Assembly: GCA_964424205.1 (NCBI GenBank)
Contig: CAYRIF010000013.1
Span: 1-23,206, forward strand
Reading direction: 5' to 3'
Length of the DNA stretch: 23,206 bases
DNA from: CAYRIF01 sp964424205
Lineage (GTDB): Bacteria; Bacteroidota; Bacteroidia; Cytophagales; Cyclobacteriaceae
Program-made: the position numbers and the translations under genes
In this document: positions 13,262-21,748 of the stretch, one piece after another
How positions within the stretch are numbered: position 1 is the stretch's first letter
Layout of the letters: every line of letters begins with the position of its first letter
Notes under the pieces: model-generated
Told to the model about the DNA's origin: nothing
The model's database searches: none
What the model saw: only the letters and a program-made list of their open reading frames with translations

Positions 13262-16200
13262 TTGACTGAAAAGAAAAACAAAACGCAATTTATCAAAAAA
13301 CCGATTGTCAAAATAGCAATCAGGCTTATTCTTGCGCTATTTATTTTATTCTTGCTGCTGTTTGTTGCCATTCAGATACCCATGGTACAAACAAAACTCA
13401 TCCAAAAAGTATCTAGTTACCTCTCAGAAAAAACAGGTTTTAATGCCAATGTTTCTTATGTGAATATCCGATGGTTTGACACAGTCTTACTAGAAGATGT
13501 AGAAATATTTGACACCAAGGACTCACTAATGATTGGTGTTCATGAAGTATCCATAGACTATGACATTCGCTCCGTATTATTTGACGAATACCCACACATC
13601 GATGAGGCAACTTTAGATCAGGCAACGGTTAGGATATTGAAAAATACTGATGACGGTGGTTTTAACATTAACCTTTTTGTTAAAAACATAAAGAAACTTA
13701 CCAAAACAAAAAATAAGAAAAAGCCTTTTGTCATTGACAAGATAAATCTGAAATCATCAAATTTCAGACTCTTTGACCCCACCAAAGATTCCATCCATCG
13801 TAGCTTTGATTACTATCACTTTGACTTGGTAGATATTAGTGCCCAAGTAACAAATTTCAAAGTAATATCGGATACCACGCAGATGAACATCCTCAGCATG
13901 ACTGCTACCGAGCCAGTTCAGAATTTCAAAATTGATAATTTAAAATCCCTTTTTAGTATTTCTGGAAAATCAATGAGCTTCAAGGAATTGAAACTTGAAG
14001 CAGGTGAAAGTGTCATTCAAGATTTAGTAGTTTTCAATTATGACAACATGAAACAGCTCAGCTATTTCAATGATAGTGTTCGGATTGCTGCTAAATTAGA
14101 CCAATCCATCATTCATACCAATGACCTAAGCGTTTTTGCACCCAGCTTGAAAAATTACAACGATGTCTATAAATTTAGCGGGAAAATAATTGGTAAAGTT
14201 TCAAGCCTAAAAGTAAGGGATCTTGATTTTCAATTTGGTAATTTGAGTCAATTTACTGGCAAACTAAACATTGACGGACTTCCAAACTTCCAAGAATCTT
14301 TTATTGACTTGTCATTAAAAAATTCAGTGATTACACCCAATGACCTCATGCGCTATGTGAAATCTAATGCCCTCAACCAACTTACCCGTTTGGGACAGGT
14401 TGATTTTTCAGGACAGTTTTTAGGTTTTCCTTATGATTTTGTTGCCAACGGTTCGTTCCTAACTGAATATGGAAAGTTTGATTCTGATATTAACCTAAAA
14501 ATAGATACCGAAAAGAAAACATCAGCCTATAGTGGTAGTTTGACGACTTATGATTTTGAATTTGGTAGGCTCATCAGCAGACCTGAATTGGTTCAAAACG
14601 TCAACCTAACAGGACAAATTAAAGGAACAGGGCTTACCTTACAAACAGCAGATTTTGAGTTAGACGCAACAATTTCAAATATTGGTGTCAAGGATTATAT
14701 CTATGAAAATATTACAACCAATGCACGTTTTACAAAAGAATTTTTCAGTGGAAAATTAGTAGTCAATGATAAAAACCTAAAATTCAATGGAGACGCTGCC
14801 ATAGATTTTCGAGAAAACAGACAATCAATAAAACTCAATGCCAGATTGGACACCTTGATGATTCAGCCGCTAAAAATACTTTCAGAGGAAGCATTTCTAT
14901 CTACAACGCTCACAATGGACATGCAAGGTACGGAGATTAATGAATTGGTAGGGGAAGCTAGTTTTAGCAATACCAACCTTGAGTATAAAGGCAAAAAATT
15001 ATACCTAGATACCTTATACATTTCATCTATCAAAAAGGAGAAGCATAGAAAGCTGATTATTAATTCCAGAGAATTCAATACCAAAACCATAGGAAATTTT
15101 GAACTGACTACACTTTATACAGATTTACTCAGACAATACAAAGAGTACCAATTAAACTTTCAAAATAACGCCACGCGAACTACGAATTACTACAAAAAAT
15201 TAAGAAACAAGAAAACATATGATAAATACAAAGTAACTTTTGAAGCGACTTTAAAAAACATTAATCCATTGTTACAGCTATTTGACAAAAGTAGTTACAT
15301 CTCAAAAAATAGTAAAATAGAAGGGGATTTTACAAGCGGCTATACCTCCATACTCAACTGGTATGCCCATGCAGATACTGTCACTTACAGTGGTACACAG
15401 TTTTTTAATAATGACATAGAAATCTCTGCTTCCAAAATTGCAGACAGTACCAATGTGCTTGCCATGGCATATATTTTCTCGGACAAACAACTATACAAAA
15501 GTTTTACAACTACAGATAATTTATCAATTGACGCCGTTTGGAACAAAGACAAAATAGATTTTACCTCCTCGGTAAGTCAATCTGAAAACAATAACTATGC
15601 AGACCTCAGTGGTGCCCTTAATTTTTTGAATAATAAGATTGAAATAAAATTCAATCCAAGTGATTTCAGAGTTATAGATAAAATCTGGAAAATAGATGCT
15701 AATAATAAAATATCCTTTGCCAATAACGAAATTTATTTTGACAGCATAAGAATCCATCATAATGAGCAGTCTATTTTGGCAAATGGCATCATATCCAAAG
15801 ACATTAACAAAAAACTAAAGATTGTTGCCAACAGTTTTAGAATAGACAATATAAATCCCCTGCTATCAGAAGAACTAGAAGGCACCGTAAATGGCTATGC
15901 AGAAATTCAAAATCTGTACAATACGCCAATCATCAACAGTCAATTAAAAATTAATGCTTTCAAAGTCAATAAATTTTTGGTTGGTAATATATATGGCATT
16001 GCAGGTTGGGAAGAAAAAAATGATCGTTTGCGCATTGATTCAGAAATTGAGAGAATTGGTAAAAAAATCGTTGATGTCAGCGGCTACATCTACACCAACA
16101 AAAAAGAAGAACAACTAGACCTTGTCGCTAATTTCGATCAGGCTGAACTTGGCATTATTGAACCTTTTTTGGATGACTACATCTCACAACTCAAAGGAGA

Positions 16201-17776
16201 AGCAAGTGGAAAATTCGCCGTGACAGGGGCGATAAAATCACCAATATTTCGAGGGAAAGGTAGATTAAAAAATGGGCAAATAAAAATAGATTACCTCAAT
16301 ACATTGTACTCTTTTAATGGGGATATCGTTTTGGATGACAATGAAATCGGTTTTCGAAACCTGATACTTACGGATGACAACTTACAAAAAGCGTGGCTTA
16401 GTGGCGGTCTTTTTCATGATGGTTTTAAAAATTTCATTGTCGACTTAAATGGAAGCATGAGAAATTTCAAAGTATTAGACACCAATGCCAAACTTAATGA
16501 CCTGTACTATGGCACTGGCATTGTCACCGGTGACTTGGAAATACTTGGCTCTTTTGACAACCTAATTATCAACGCAAACGCCATTACTAACAAGGGCACA
16601 AAATTTCACATCCCTCTAGGAGGCACCGAAGAAGTAAAGCAACTTGATTTCATTCGTTTTACAAAAAAAATTGACTCCGCGGCTCTTACACCCGAAATCG
16701 AAAGTGTTAATATTAAACGGCTCACTTTTAACTTTGACTTGGACATCACACCTGATGCCTATGCCGAAATTATTTTTGATATAAAATCAGGGGATATTAT
16801 AAGAGGATGGGGCAATGGAAAATTAAAATTCAATATTGATCCAAAAGGTGATTTTAATATGTTTGGAAACCTAGAAATAGAGCGAGGTTTCTACAACTTT
16901 ACTTTGAAAAATCTGATCAATAAAGAATTTACGATCGTTCCAAAAAGCAAAATAAACTGGTATGGCGATCCTTATGGAGGAATCCTTGACATCACTGCTT
17001 TCTATGAACAAACTGCATCACTGGCATCACTGGCTGAACCTGAACAGCTAAGCAACCCAGATATTAAAAGAAGGTATCCTGCTAAGGTGATGCTGGGATT
17101 AAAAGGTGACCTGATGAATCCAGATATTGATTTTGATATTAACTTTGATGCATTCCCATTCTCATTGAGTAATATCACGGCCAACCTGCAATCAAAACTC
17201 GCCTCAGACGAGCAGGAACTGAGCAGGCAGGTGTTTAGTCTTATTTTACTTAAAAAATTCTCTCCACAAGGTAAGCTTGATCTTGGGGGAACCGATGCTA
17301 TTGGCAGCAGTGTAAGTGAGTTGTTTAGCAATCAGCTCAGCTATCTATTAACCCAGATAGATGAAAATCTGGAAATAGATGTAGATATCAATCGACTTGA
17401 TGATGAGGGGTTCAATATTTTTCAACTGCGATTATCGTACTCTTTTCTGAATGGAAGATTACGTGTCACACGTGACGGAGCATTTACAAGTGGTTATGAA
17501 CAGCAGAATGCCCTCACAGGAATTGCTGGTGACTGGACTGTGGAGTACCTGCTCACCCCTGACGGAAAATTAAAAGCCAAGATGTATAACAAAACCAACT
17601 ACTACTTGCAAGAGGCTAATACGACAGCAGGGTTTAGTATTCAATACACCGAAAATTTTGATGGACTCAAAGACCTGATGCAACGCAATAGAAAAAAAAA
17701 TAAGCAAGCAGCGGACGATAAAGAAGATAGCAGCACCTCAAAGAAAAATACAGAAGCCATACGAGAAGAAAATTAG
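13262..17776 (+). CDS. TamB-like translocation/assembly protein (DUF490)
   Basis: This is a 1504-residue envelope protein. One membrane anchor near the N-terminus (about 17-40, IRLILALFILFLLLFVAIQ) is followed by a long run of beta-rich repeats with alternating polar/apolar residues (about 45-1100). The conserved C-terminal TamB/DUF490 domain spans about 1100-1480, and a charged tail rich in K, D and S follows. TamB-type proteins bridge the inner and outer membranes and serve in outer-membrane protein assembly or lipid transport. The start is TTG at 13262: an in-frame TAG lies at 13256-13258 and the next Met would remove most of the anchor. The next gene begins 4 bases after the stop. A partner BamA/TamA-type barrel is not in the window. 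The family assignment is good; the exact role in Bacteroidota is inferred. Confidence 0.87.
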   Translation: MTEKKNKTQFIKKPIVKIAIRLILALFILFLLLFVAIQIPMVQTKLIQKVSSYLSEKTGFNANVSYVNIRWFDTVLLEDVEIFDTKDSLMIGVHEVSIDYDIRSVLFDEYPHIDEATLDQATVRILKNTDDGGFNINLFVKNIKKLTKTKNKKKPFVIDKINLKSSNFRLFDPTKDSIHRSFDYYHFDLVDISAQVTNFKVISDTTQMNILSMTATEPVQNFKIDNLKSLFSISGKSMSFKELKLEAGESVIQDLVVFNYDNMKQLSYFNDSVRIAAKLDQSIIHTNDLSVFAPSLKNYNDVYKFSGKIIGKVSSLKVRDLDFQFGNLSQFTGKLNIDGLPNFQESFIDLSLKNSVITPNDLMRYVKSNALNQLTRLGQVDFSGQFLGFPYDFVANGSFLTEYGKFDSDINLKIDTEKKTSAYSGSLTTYDFEFGRLISRPELVQNVNLTGQIKGTGLTLQTADFELDATISNIGVKDYIYENITTNARFTKEFFSGKLVVNDKNLKFNGDAAIDFRENRQSIKLNARLDTLMIQPLKILSEEAFLSTTLTMDMQGTEINELVGEASFSNTNLEYKGKKLYLDTLYISSIKKEKHRKLIINSREFNTKTIGNFELTTLYTDLLRQYKEYQLNFQNNATRTTNYYKKLRNKKTYDKYKVTFEATLKNINPLLQLFDKSSYISKNSKIEGDFTSGYTSILNWYAHADTVTYSGTQFFNNDIEISASKIADSTNVLAMAYIFSDKQLYKSFTTTDNLSIDAVWNKDKIDFTSSVSQSENNNYADLSGALNFLNNKIEIKFNPSDFRVIDKIWKIDANNKISFANNEIYFDSIRIHHNEQSILANGIISKDINKKLKIVANSFRIDNINPLLSEELEGTVNGYAEIQNLYNTPIINSQLKINAFKVNKFLVGNIYGIAGWEEKNDRLRIDSEIERIGKKIVDVSGYIYTNKKEEQLDLVANFDQAELGIIEPFLDDYISQLKGEASGKFAVTGAIKSPIFRGKGRLKNGQIKIDYLNTLYSFNGDIVLDDNEIGFRNLILTDDNLQKAWLSGGLFHDGFKNFIVDLNGSMRNFKVLDTNAKLNDLYYGTGIVTGDLEILGSFDNLIINANAITNKGTKFHIPLGGTEEVKQLDFIRFTKKIDSAALTPEIESVNIKRLTFNFDLDITPDAYAEIIFDIKSGDIIRGWGNGKLKFNIDPKGDFNMFGNLEIERGFYNFTLKNLINKEFTIVPKSKINWYGDPYGGILDITAFYEQTASLASLAEPEQLSNPDIKRRYPAKVMLGLKGDLMNPDIDFDINFDAFPFSLSNITANLQSKLASDEQELSRQVFSLILLKKFSPQGKLDLGGTDAIGSSVSELFSNQLSYLLTQIDENLEIDVDINRLDDEGFNIFQLRLSYSFLNGRLRVTRDGAFTSGYEQQNALTGIAGDWTVEYLLTPDGKLKAKMYNKTNYYLQEANTTAGFSIQYTENFDGLKDLMQRNRKKNKQAADDKEDSSTSKKNTEAIREEN

Positions 17777-17780
17777 AACC

Positions 17781-18752
17781 ATGAAATTAAGAATAGGTCA
17801 AAAAGTTAGGTTTTTAAAAGGCACTGAAGAAGGTGTAATTTCTAAAATTGTCAATGACAATATTATAGAAGTAGAGATTGAAGATGGCTTTAATATTCCT
17901 GTTTTAAAAAAGGAAGTAGTGGTCATAGCCAAAGAAGAAAGCAATGCGTTTATAAGTCCGGAAGAAGGAATAGAAAGTGAAATCAAAAAACCTACCCAAT
18001 CACTAAATGATACTAAGGGGATATTTTTAGCTTTCACAGAAATAAATGACCAAGAACTCTCTGTCCACTTTATCAATAACACTACTTATGAGCTACTCTT
18101 TAGTTTTGCCAAAACAAAAAGTGAGAAACATGAAGGTATTGCGGCTGGGTTAATTGAAAAAGAAAGTGCCAAAAAAATTACTTCATTGTCGAGAAGAAAA
18201 TTTGAAGACTGGTCCAGTAGTAATATTCAAATCATATTTTTTAAAAATGGCTCCTTCGATTTTAAAGAACCTTTTCAAAAAAAATTAAAACTAAGGGCAG
18301 CAAGTATCTTCAAGAAAAAAACAACTGCACCAATTCTTAACAAGTCAGTTTACCTTTATCAGGTAGCTATTACTAACCAAAATGTCAGTATTGACCCACA
18401 AAAATTAAAAGAAAGCCTGTATGAAAGCAAAGAGATTGAGGATAATTATGTACAAGAATCACAAAAAACGGTGAATACCATAATTGATTTGCACATTGAT
18501 AAAATACTAAAAGAATATAATCATCTATCAAATAGTGACATACTAGAATTGCAGATAAATACTTTAGAAAAAGCCCTAAACAATGCAATATCTGCAGGAT
18601 TAGATGAATTTACCATCATTCATGGCGTTGGAGAAGGTATATTAAAAAACGCAATTCACAAAATACTTCGTGAAATCCAGAATATAGAATTCGCTGAAAA
18701 CCATAATCTTGAAAAATTTGGCAAAGGTGCTACACTTGTAAGAATTCAATAA
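17781..18752 (+). CDS. Smr-domain protein (DUF2027-like)
   Basis: This is a 323-residue protein. The N-terminus (1-50, MKLRIGQKVRFLKGTEEGVISKI) is a small beta-barrel like those in MutS2-related and DUF2027 proteins. The centre (about 70-200) resembles the beta-rich DUF2027 middle. The C-terminus (about 235-323) is an Smr domain, with DLHIDKIL in place of the common LDLHG start and the hallmark IHGVGEGILKNAI loop. Smr domains act as nucleases or bind nucleic acid, and some recognise stalled or collided ribosomes. It follows the tamB-like gene by 4 bases and so shares its transcript. The substrate is unknown. Confidence 0.85.
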   Translation: MKLRIGQKVRFLKGTEEGVISKIVNDNIIEVEIEDGFNIPVLKKEVVVIAKEESNAFISPEEGIESEIKKPTQSLNDTKGIFLAFTEINDQELSVHFINNTTYELLFSFAKTKSEKHEGIAAGLIEKESAKKITSLSRRKFEDWSSSNIQIIFFKNGSFDFKEPFQKKLKLRAASIFKKKTTAPILNKSVYLYQVAITNQNVSIDPQKLKESLYESKEIEDNYVQESQKTVNTIIDLHIDKILKEYNHLSNSDILELQINTLEKALNNAISAGLDEFTIIHGVGEGILKNAIHKILREIQNIEFAENHNLEKFGKGATLVRIQ

Positions 18753-18772
18753 TATTTGAACTAAATAAAAAA

Positions 18773-18801
18773 AAATACCGCGTTACATTGCGAAGGTATT
18801 T
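18773..18801 (+). terminator. Hairpin after the Smr gene
   Basis: AAATACC (18773-18779) and GGTATTT (18795-18801) form a 7-base stem, with a possible inner CG/CG pairing. An A-run precedes it and a short T/A-rich stretch follows. It is a plausible terminator for the tamB-smr transcript, in front of the next gene. Confidence 0.5.
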
Positions 18802-18839
18802 ATAATACACCATGTGTAATCATTTTTAAACTTACTACT

Positions 18840-19238
18840 ATGAATTTTTCAGAATTTATTCAAAACTTTGCAGAAGAGATTGGAGGACAGTACTCCGAAT
18901 ATGACGAATCTAAATCCGTTTTAATTATACCAATCGATGATTTTCGGTTTCAAACTGTTGTAGGAGAAATACGTCTCTTAAAACATTATGATAAAACTGC
19001 CATTGAGTTTTCTTCGAAAGTATGTCCAGCTACAGAAGACATAGACCTAGAACTTTTGTTAAGAGAGAATACAAAATTCTGTCATGCCAAATTTTCAATT
19101 GTTGATGGATTTGTAAGGGTAGAAGCCTCTATATTTATTGAAACAGTGAGTGAAGAACTTTTGAAAGAAATCATCATGGAAGTAGCTAAAATGGCAGATG
19201 AGTGGGAATACAAATTAACAGGAATGGATGTTTACTAG
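18840..19238 (+). CDS. Small acidic protein, possible YbjN/CesT-like fold
   Basis: I do not recognise this 132-residue protein with certainty. It is acidic, has no signal peptide or membrane segment, and alternates helices and strands: helix FSEFIQNFAEEIG, strands SVLIIPIDDFRFQTVVGEIRLL and TAIEFSSKVCP, a helix ELLLRENTKF, two more strands, and a C-terminal helix SEELLKEIIMEVAKMADEWEYKL. That order resembles the YbjN/Tir-chaperone (CesT) fold, whose members are often small binding proteins or chaperones; this is a guess from pattern only. It has its own position between two terminator-like hairpins, so it is probably a single-gene transcript. Confidence 0.75.
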   Translation: MNFSEFIQNFAEEIGGQYSEYDESKSVLIIPIDDFRFQTVVGEIRLLKHYDKTAIEFSSKVCPATEDIDLELLLRENTKFCHAKFSIVDGFVRVEASIFIETVSEELLKEIIMEVAKMADEWEYKLTGMDVY

Positions 19239-19281
19239 TTTTGTAAAAGCCTGTAAGTAAAGAAATAGATTACCAGCTAGT

Positions 19282-19325
19282 AAAAAGCTTTTCTAATCAA
19301 GTAGTTGATGGGAAAAGCTTTTTTA
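19282..19325 (+). terminator. Strong intrinsic terminator before rnpB
   Basis: AAAAAGCTTTTC (19282-19293) and GAAAAGCTTTTT (19312-19323) form a perfect 12-base stem, running into a T-run. The 18-base loop itself contains ATCAA...TTGAT, which extends the structure. It ends the 132-residue gene about 45 bases after its stop and shields the rnpB promoter from read-through. Confidence 0.85.
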
Positions 19326-19354
19326 TTGTACTAAAAAGTCTCAGTCAATATGTG

Positions 19355-19362
19355 TAAATTTG
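19355..19362 (+). promoter_or_regulatory. -7 element of rnpB
   Basis: TAAATTTG matches the Bacteroidota consensus TAnnTTTG exactly and lies 4 bases upstream of the first paired base of RNase P RNA. No TTTG is found at the ideal upstream distance; the region there overlaps the preceding terminator. Confidence 0.7.
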
Positions 19363-19365
19363 CAA

Positions 19366-19718
19366 TACAAGCCGTCTTACCGCGCTAACTTTGGTTGGTG
19401 AGGAAAGTCCGGGCAACATAGAGTACCGCACTTCTCAAAAGGAAGGGTTCAATCGTTAAGGATTGAAGACAGATAGGGCCACAGAAAATATACCGCTCCG
19501 ATTTATCAGAGTAAGGGTGAAAAGGTGGGGTAAGAGCCTACCGCTTTGATGGTGACATCAAGGGCATGGTAAACCTTGCGGGTTGAAAGATCAAATAGGT
19601 TTTGCTTAGAGTTACTCGCTCTAGTCTGCCTCCGGGCAGAAAGCAAGATTGGGTAGATCGCTTAGATAAATGGTAAGAATTCGTTTCGGCGGATACAAAA
19701 CCCGGCTTATAGGCTTGT
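19366..19718 (+). ncRNA. rnpB: RNase P RNA
   Basis: This is the catalytic RNA that removes 5' leaders from pre-tRNAs. The universally conserved GAGGAAAGTCCGGGC block lies near 19411-19425, GCCACAGAAA near 19478, and the 3' ATACAAAACCCGGCTTA block near 19692-19708. The latter two with the first build the P4 core. Ends were set by the P1 stem: TACAAGCC (19366-19373) pairs with GGCTTGTA (19711-19718). The length of about 353 bases fits bacterial type A RNA. A small hairpin (19723-19737) and T-rich sequence follow. Confidence 0.96.
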
Positions 19719-19722
19719 ACTT

Positions 19723-19737
19723 TACATAGTGCCTATG
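19723..19737 (+). terminator. Hairpin after rnpB
   Basis: ACATAG and CTATGT (6 pairs, 3-base loop) directly follow the P1 stem, then TGGCTTTTATTT. It is a likely weak terminator for the RNase P RNA. Confidence 0.55.
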
Positions 19738-19954
19738 TTGGCTTTTATTTGAGATTTAGTAACGCAAATTTAAGGTAGCAAACAGCAGGATTATATAGTA
19801 TTGGAAAGTAGAAATAATGCACGAAAGGATACCATAGTTTTTTATTATGGTTGAAATTATTATGGGTTTTCTAACTTACGGAATCTTTCACTAATCTAAG
19901 AGAAACCAAAAGCACATAGGTAAAACTAATTTTAAAACGAATAAAATTAATTCA

Positions 19955-21115
19955 ATGGCAAAAATTTTAATCATAGACGATGAACAAAGTATTAGGACTA
20001 CACTAAAAGAAATTTTAGAGTATGAAAAATATGATATCGACGAAGCAAAAGATGGTGAAGAAGGGCTGATGCTCATCAAAAAAAATGATTATGATATTGC
20101 ACTATGCGATATCAAAATGCCCAAAATGGATGGTGTTGAGTTGTTAGAAAAAGCCATGGAACTTGGCAAAGATATCCAATTCATTATGATTTCTGCCCAT
20201 GGCACCATTGAGACTGCTGTTGAAGCGACAAAAAAAGGCGCTTATGATTTCATTCAGAAGCCACCAGATTTGAATCGCATGTTATTAACCATCAGAAATG
20301 CGCTGGATAAAACAGAACTTGTCACCGAAACAAAAGTATTGCGCAAAAAGATATCGAAAGCCATAGACATTGTAGGCGAATCAAAAGCCATCGTAGAGGT
20401 AAAAGAAATGATAGAAAAAGTAGCGCCAACAGATGCAAGAGTGCTAATCACTGGACCAAACGGTACTGGTAAAGAATTAGTAGCGAGGTGGCTGCATGTA
20501 AAAAGTGATAGATCCAAAGCGCCTATGATTGAAGTTAATTGTGCTGCTATTCCCTCGGAATTAATTGAAAGTGAGCTTTTCGGTCATGAAAAAGGAGCAT
20601 TTACCTCTGCTATCAAACAACGAATCGGAAAGTTTGAGCAGGCTAATGGCGGTACTTTATTTTTGGATGAGATTGGGGACATGAGTCTTTCGGCACAAGC
20701 AAAGGTACTGCGAGCATTGCAAGAAAATAAAATCACAAGAGTAGGCGGTGACAAAGAGAAAAAGGTGAATGTGAGGATATTGGCTGCTACAAATAAAGAC
20801 CTAAAGAAAGAGATAGAAGAGAAAAAATTCAGAGAAGATTTATACCATAGGCTCAGCGTCATCTTGATAAAAGTACCATCGTTGAAAGACAGAATAGAAG
20901 ATATTCCATTACTAGTCGATAAATTTTTGGAGGACATCGCAGGGGAATATGGCACCAAGAAAAAATCCATCTCAAGTGCTGGTATAAAATTACTTCAAAA
21001 ATCAAGTTGGAGTGGAAATATCAGAGAACTAAGGAATGTCATTGAGCGACTGATTATCATGGGCGGTGCAGAAATTTCTGAAGCTGATGTGAAAAAATAT
21101 ACAGATATTAGTTAA
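19955..21115 (+). CDS. Sigma-54-type response regulator without DNA-binding domain
   Basis: This 386-residue protein has an NtrC-like layout. The receiver domain (1-120) has acidic Asp8/Asp9, phospho-acceptor Asp52 in ALCDIKMP, Ser80 and Lys102. The AAA+ domain (about 140-370) has Walker A GPNGTGKE (167-174), GAFTSA (214-219) in place of the canonical GAFTGA, Walker B TLFLDE (234-239) and the sensor/arginine-finger segment FREDLYHRL. It ends about 10 residues after the conserved WSGNIRELRN segment, with no Fis-type helix-turn-helix, so it should act from solution or through a partner. Activity would be to remodel sigma-54 RNA polymerase after phosphorylation. No sensor kinase gene is adjacent. 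Confidence 0.9.
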   Translation: MAKILIIDDEQSIRTTLKEILEYEKYDIDEAKDGEEGLMLIKKNDYDIALCDIKMPKMDGVELLEKAMELGKDIQFIMISAHGTIETAVEATKKGAYDFIQKPPDLNRMLLTIRNALDKTELVTETKVLRKKISKAIDIVGESKAIVEVKEMIEKVAPTDARVLITGPNGTGKELVARWLHVKSDRSKAPMIEVNCAAIPSELIESELFGHEKGAFTSAIKQRIGKFEQANGGTLFLDEIGDMSLSAQAKVLRALQENKITRVGGDKEKKVNVRILAATNKDLKKEIEEKKFREDLYHRLSVILIKVPSLKDRIEDIPLLVDKFLEDIAGEYGTKKKSISSAGIKLLQKSSWSGNIRELRNVIERLIIMGGAEISEADVKKYTDIS

Positions 21116-21150
21116 TTGGACTTTATAATTAAGTGAAGAAATCACACTGC

Positions 21151-21240
21151 TGGTGTTTTCACCAATAAATAAAACCACTCTAGATAGTTAGGTTTCGGTT
21201 TGTGGAGACACAAACCAAGGAATCGGATAGCGCACGGATT
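21151..21240. repeat. REP-like hairpin cluster between convergent genes
   Basis: Three inverted repeats lie in the gap between the response regulator and the secreted protein gene. They are TGGTG-TTTT-CACCA (21151-21164), GGTTTGTG-GAGA-CACAAACC (21197-21216, a perfect 8-base stem with a GNRA-type loop), and AATC...GATT (21221-21240). The middle and last resemble intergenic palindromes that recur in Bacteroidota genomes; whether this exact unit recurs elsewhere cannot be seen here. It may also serve as a two-way terminator. Confidence 0.55.
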
Positions 21241-21259
21241 TGCCAAAACATGTCCGGCA

Positions 21260-21658
21260 CTATTCAATTAAAATCACTTGCAATCTAACGGCGTATTCCT
21301 TGAAACCAGTTTTATGAATGCTTGGATAAGGAGTTACCTCTAGCAGAGAGAATAACCTATTCTTGAAAATTTTAGATTTCAAATTCTCTGCACCAGGTTT
21401 CAAGCTAAGATTAAAACTTCTAATAACTTCATCCCCTTTCAATATATTAATGCCCACTGTCACCTGCCCAGCCCAAATACACTGCGTTCCACTGGGACAA
21501 CGAGAGTCCTCCAACAGTTCGGTGAATTGAATACTGAAATCCGTTCCTTTGATTGCTTTTAACGCTCCTAATTTTAAGAATTCTGCTGATTGCGCATTGG
21601 TGCTAAAAGAAGCAACAAGGAAAACCATCATTAGTAATATTGGTAGTAGTTTTTTCAT
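21260..21658 (-). CDS. Small secreted protein with RCP...C..WAG motif
   Basis: This 132-residue protein has a clear Sec signal peptide (MKKLLPILLMMVFLVASFSTNAQ, likely cleaved near residue 23) and a beta-rich mature domain. The notable motif is DSRCPSGTQCIWAGQV at about 51-66, whose two cysteines probably form a disulfide. The same DSRCP...C.WAG pattern occurs in small exported Bacteroidota proteins of unknown role, as far as I recall. It is divergent from pyrD and convergent with the response regulator. A near-match to the -7 box (GACTTTTG, minus strand 21697-21690) lies upstream. The function is unknown. Confidence 0.8.
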   Translation of the reverse strand: MKKLLPILLMMVFLVASFSTNAQSAEFLKLGALKAIKGTDFSIQFTELLEDSRCPSGTQCIWAGQVTVGINILKGDEVIRSFNLSLKPGAENLKSKIFKNRLFSLLEVTPYPSIHKTGFKEYAVRLQVILIE

Positions 21659-21723
21659 GTAGTTAAACTATTGTTCACAGATATAAATGCAAAAGTCGTA
21701 CCGAAAATACGCCTTATATTCTC

Positions 21724-21731
21724 TACTTTTG
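21724..21731 (+). promoter_or_regulatory. -7 element of pyrD
   Basis: TACTTTTG is an exact TAnnTTTG match. Transcription from about 21738 leaves roughly 11 bases before the GTG at 21749 and excludes the upstream TTG at 21671, so it decides the start codon. Confidence 0.6.
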
Positions 21732-21748
21732 TAAAAAAACAATACGCC

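Noticed and set aside
13256..13288. Upstream ATG of tsaD
   Set aside because: It adds 11 residues before the canonical N-terminus and would overlap the divergent gene's start.
19239..19281. Possible tRNA near the RNase P RNA gene
   Set aside because: No cloverleaf or TTC-loop pattern could be found there; no tRNA was recognised in the window.
20584..20970. Minus-strand 128-codon frame opposite the response regulator
   Set aside because: It is Ser/Phe-rich, lies antisense to the conserved AAA+ core, and has no motif.
21671..21748. TTG-started extension of pyrD
   Set aside because: It begins upstream of the predicted transcript start and adds residues atypical of the family; GTG 21749 gives the standard N-terminus.
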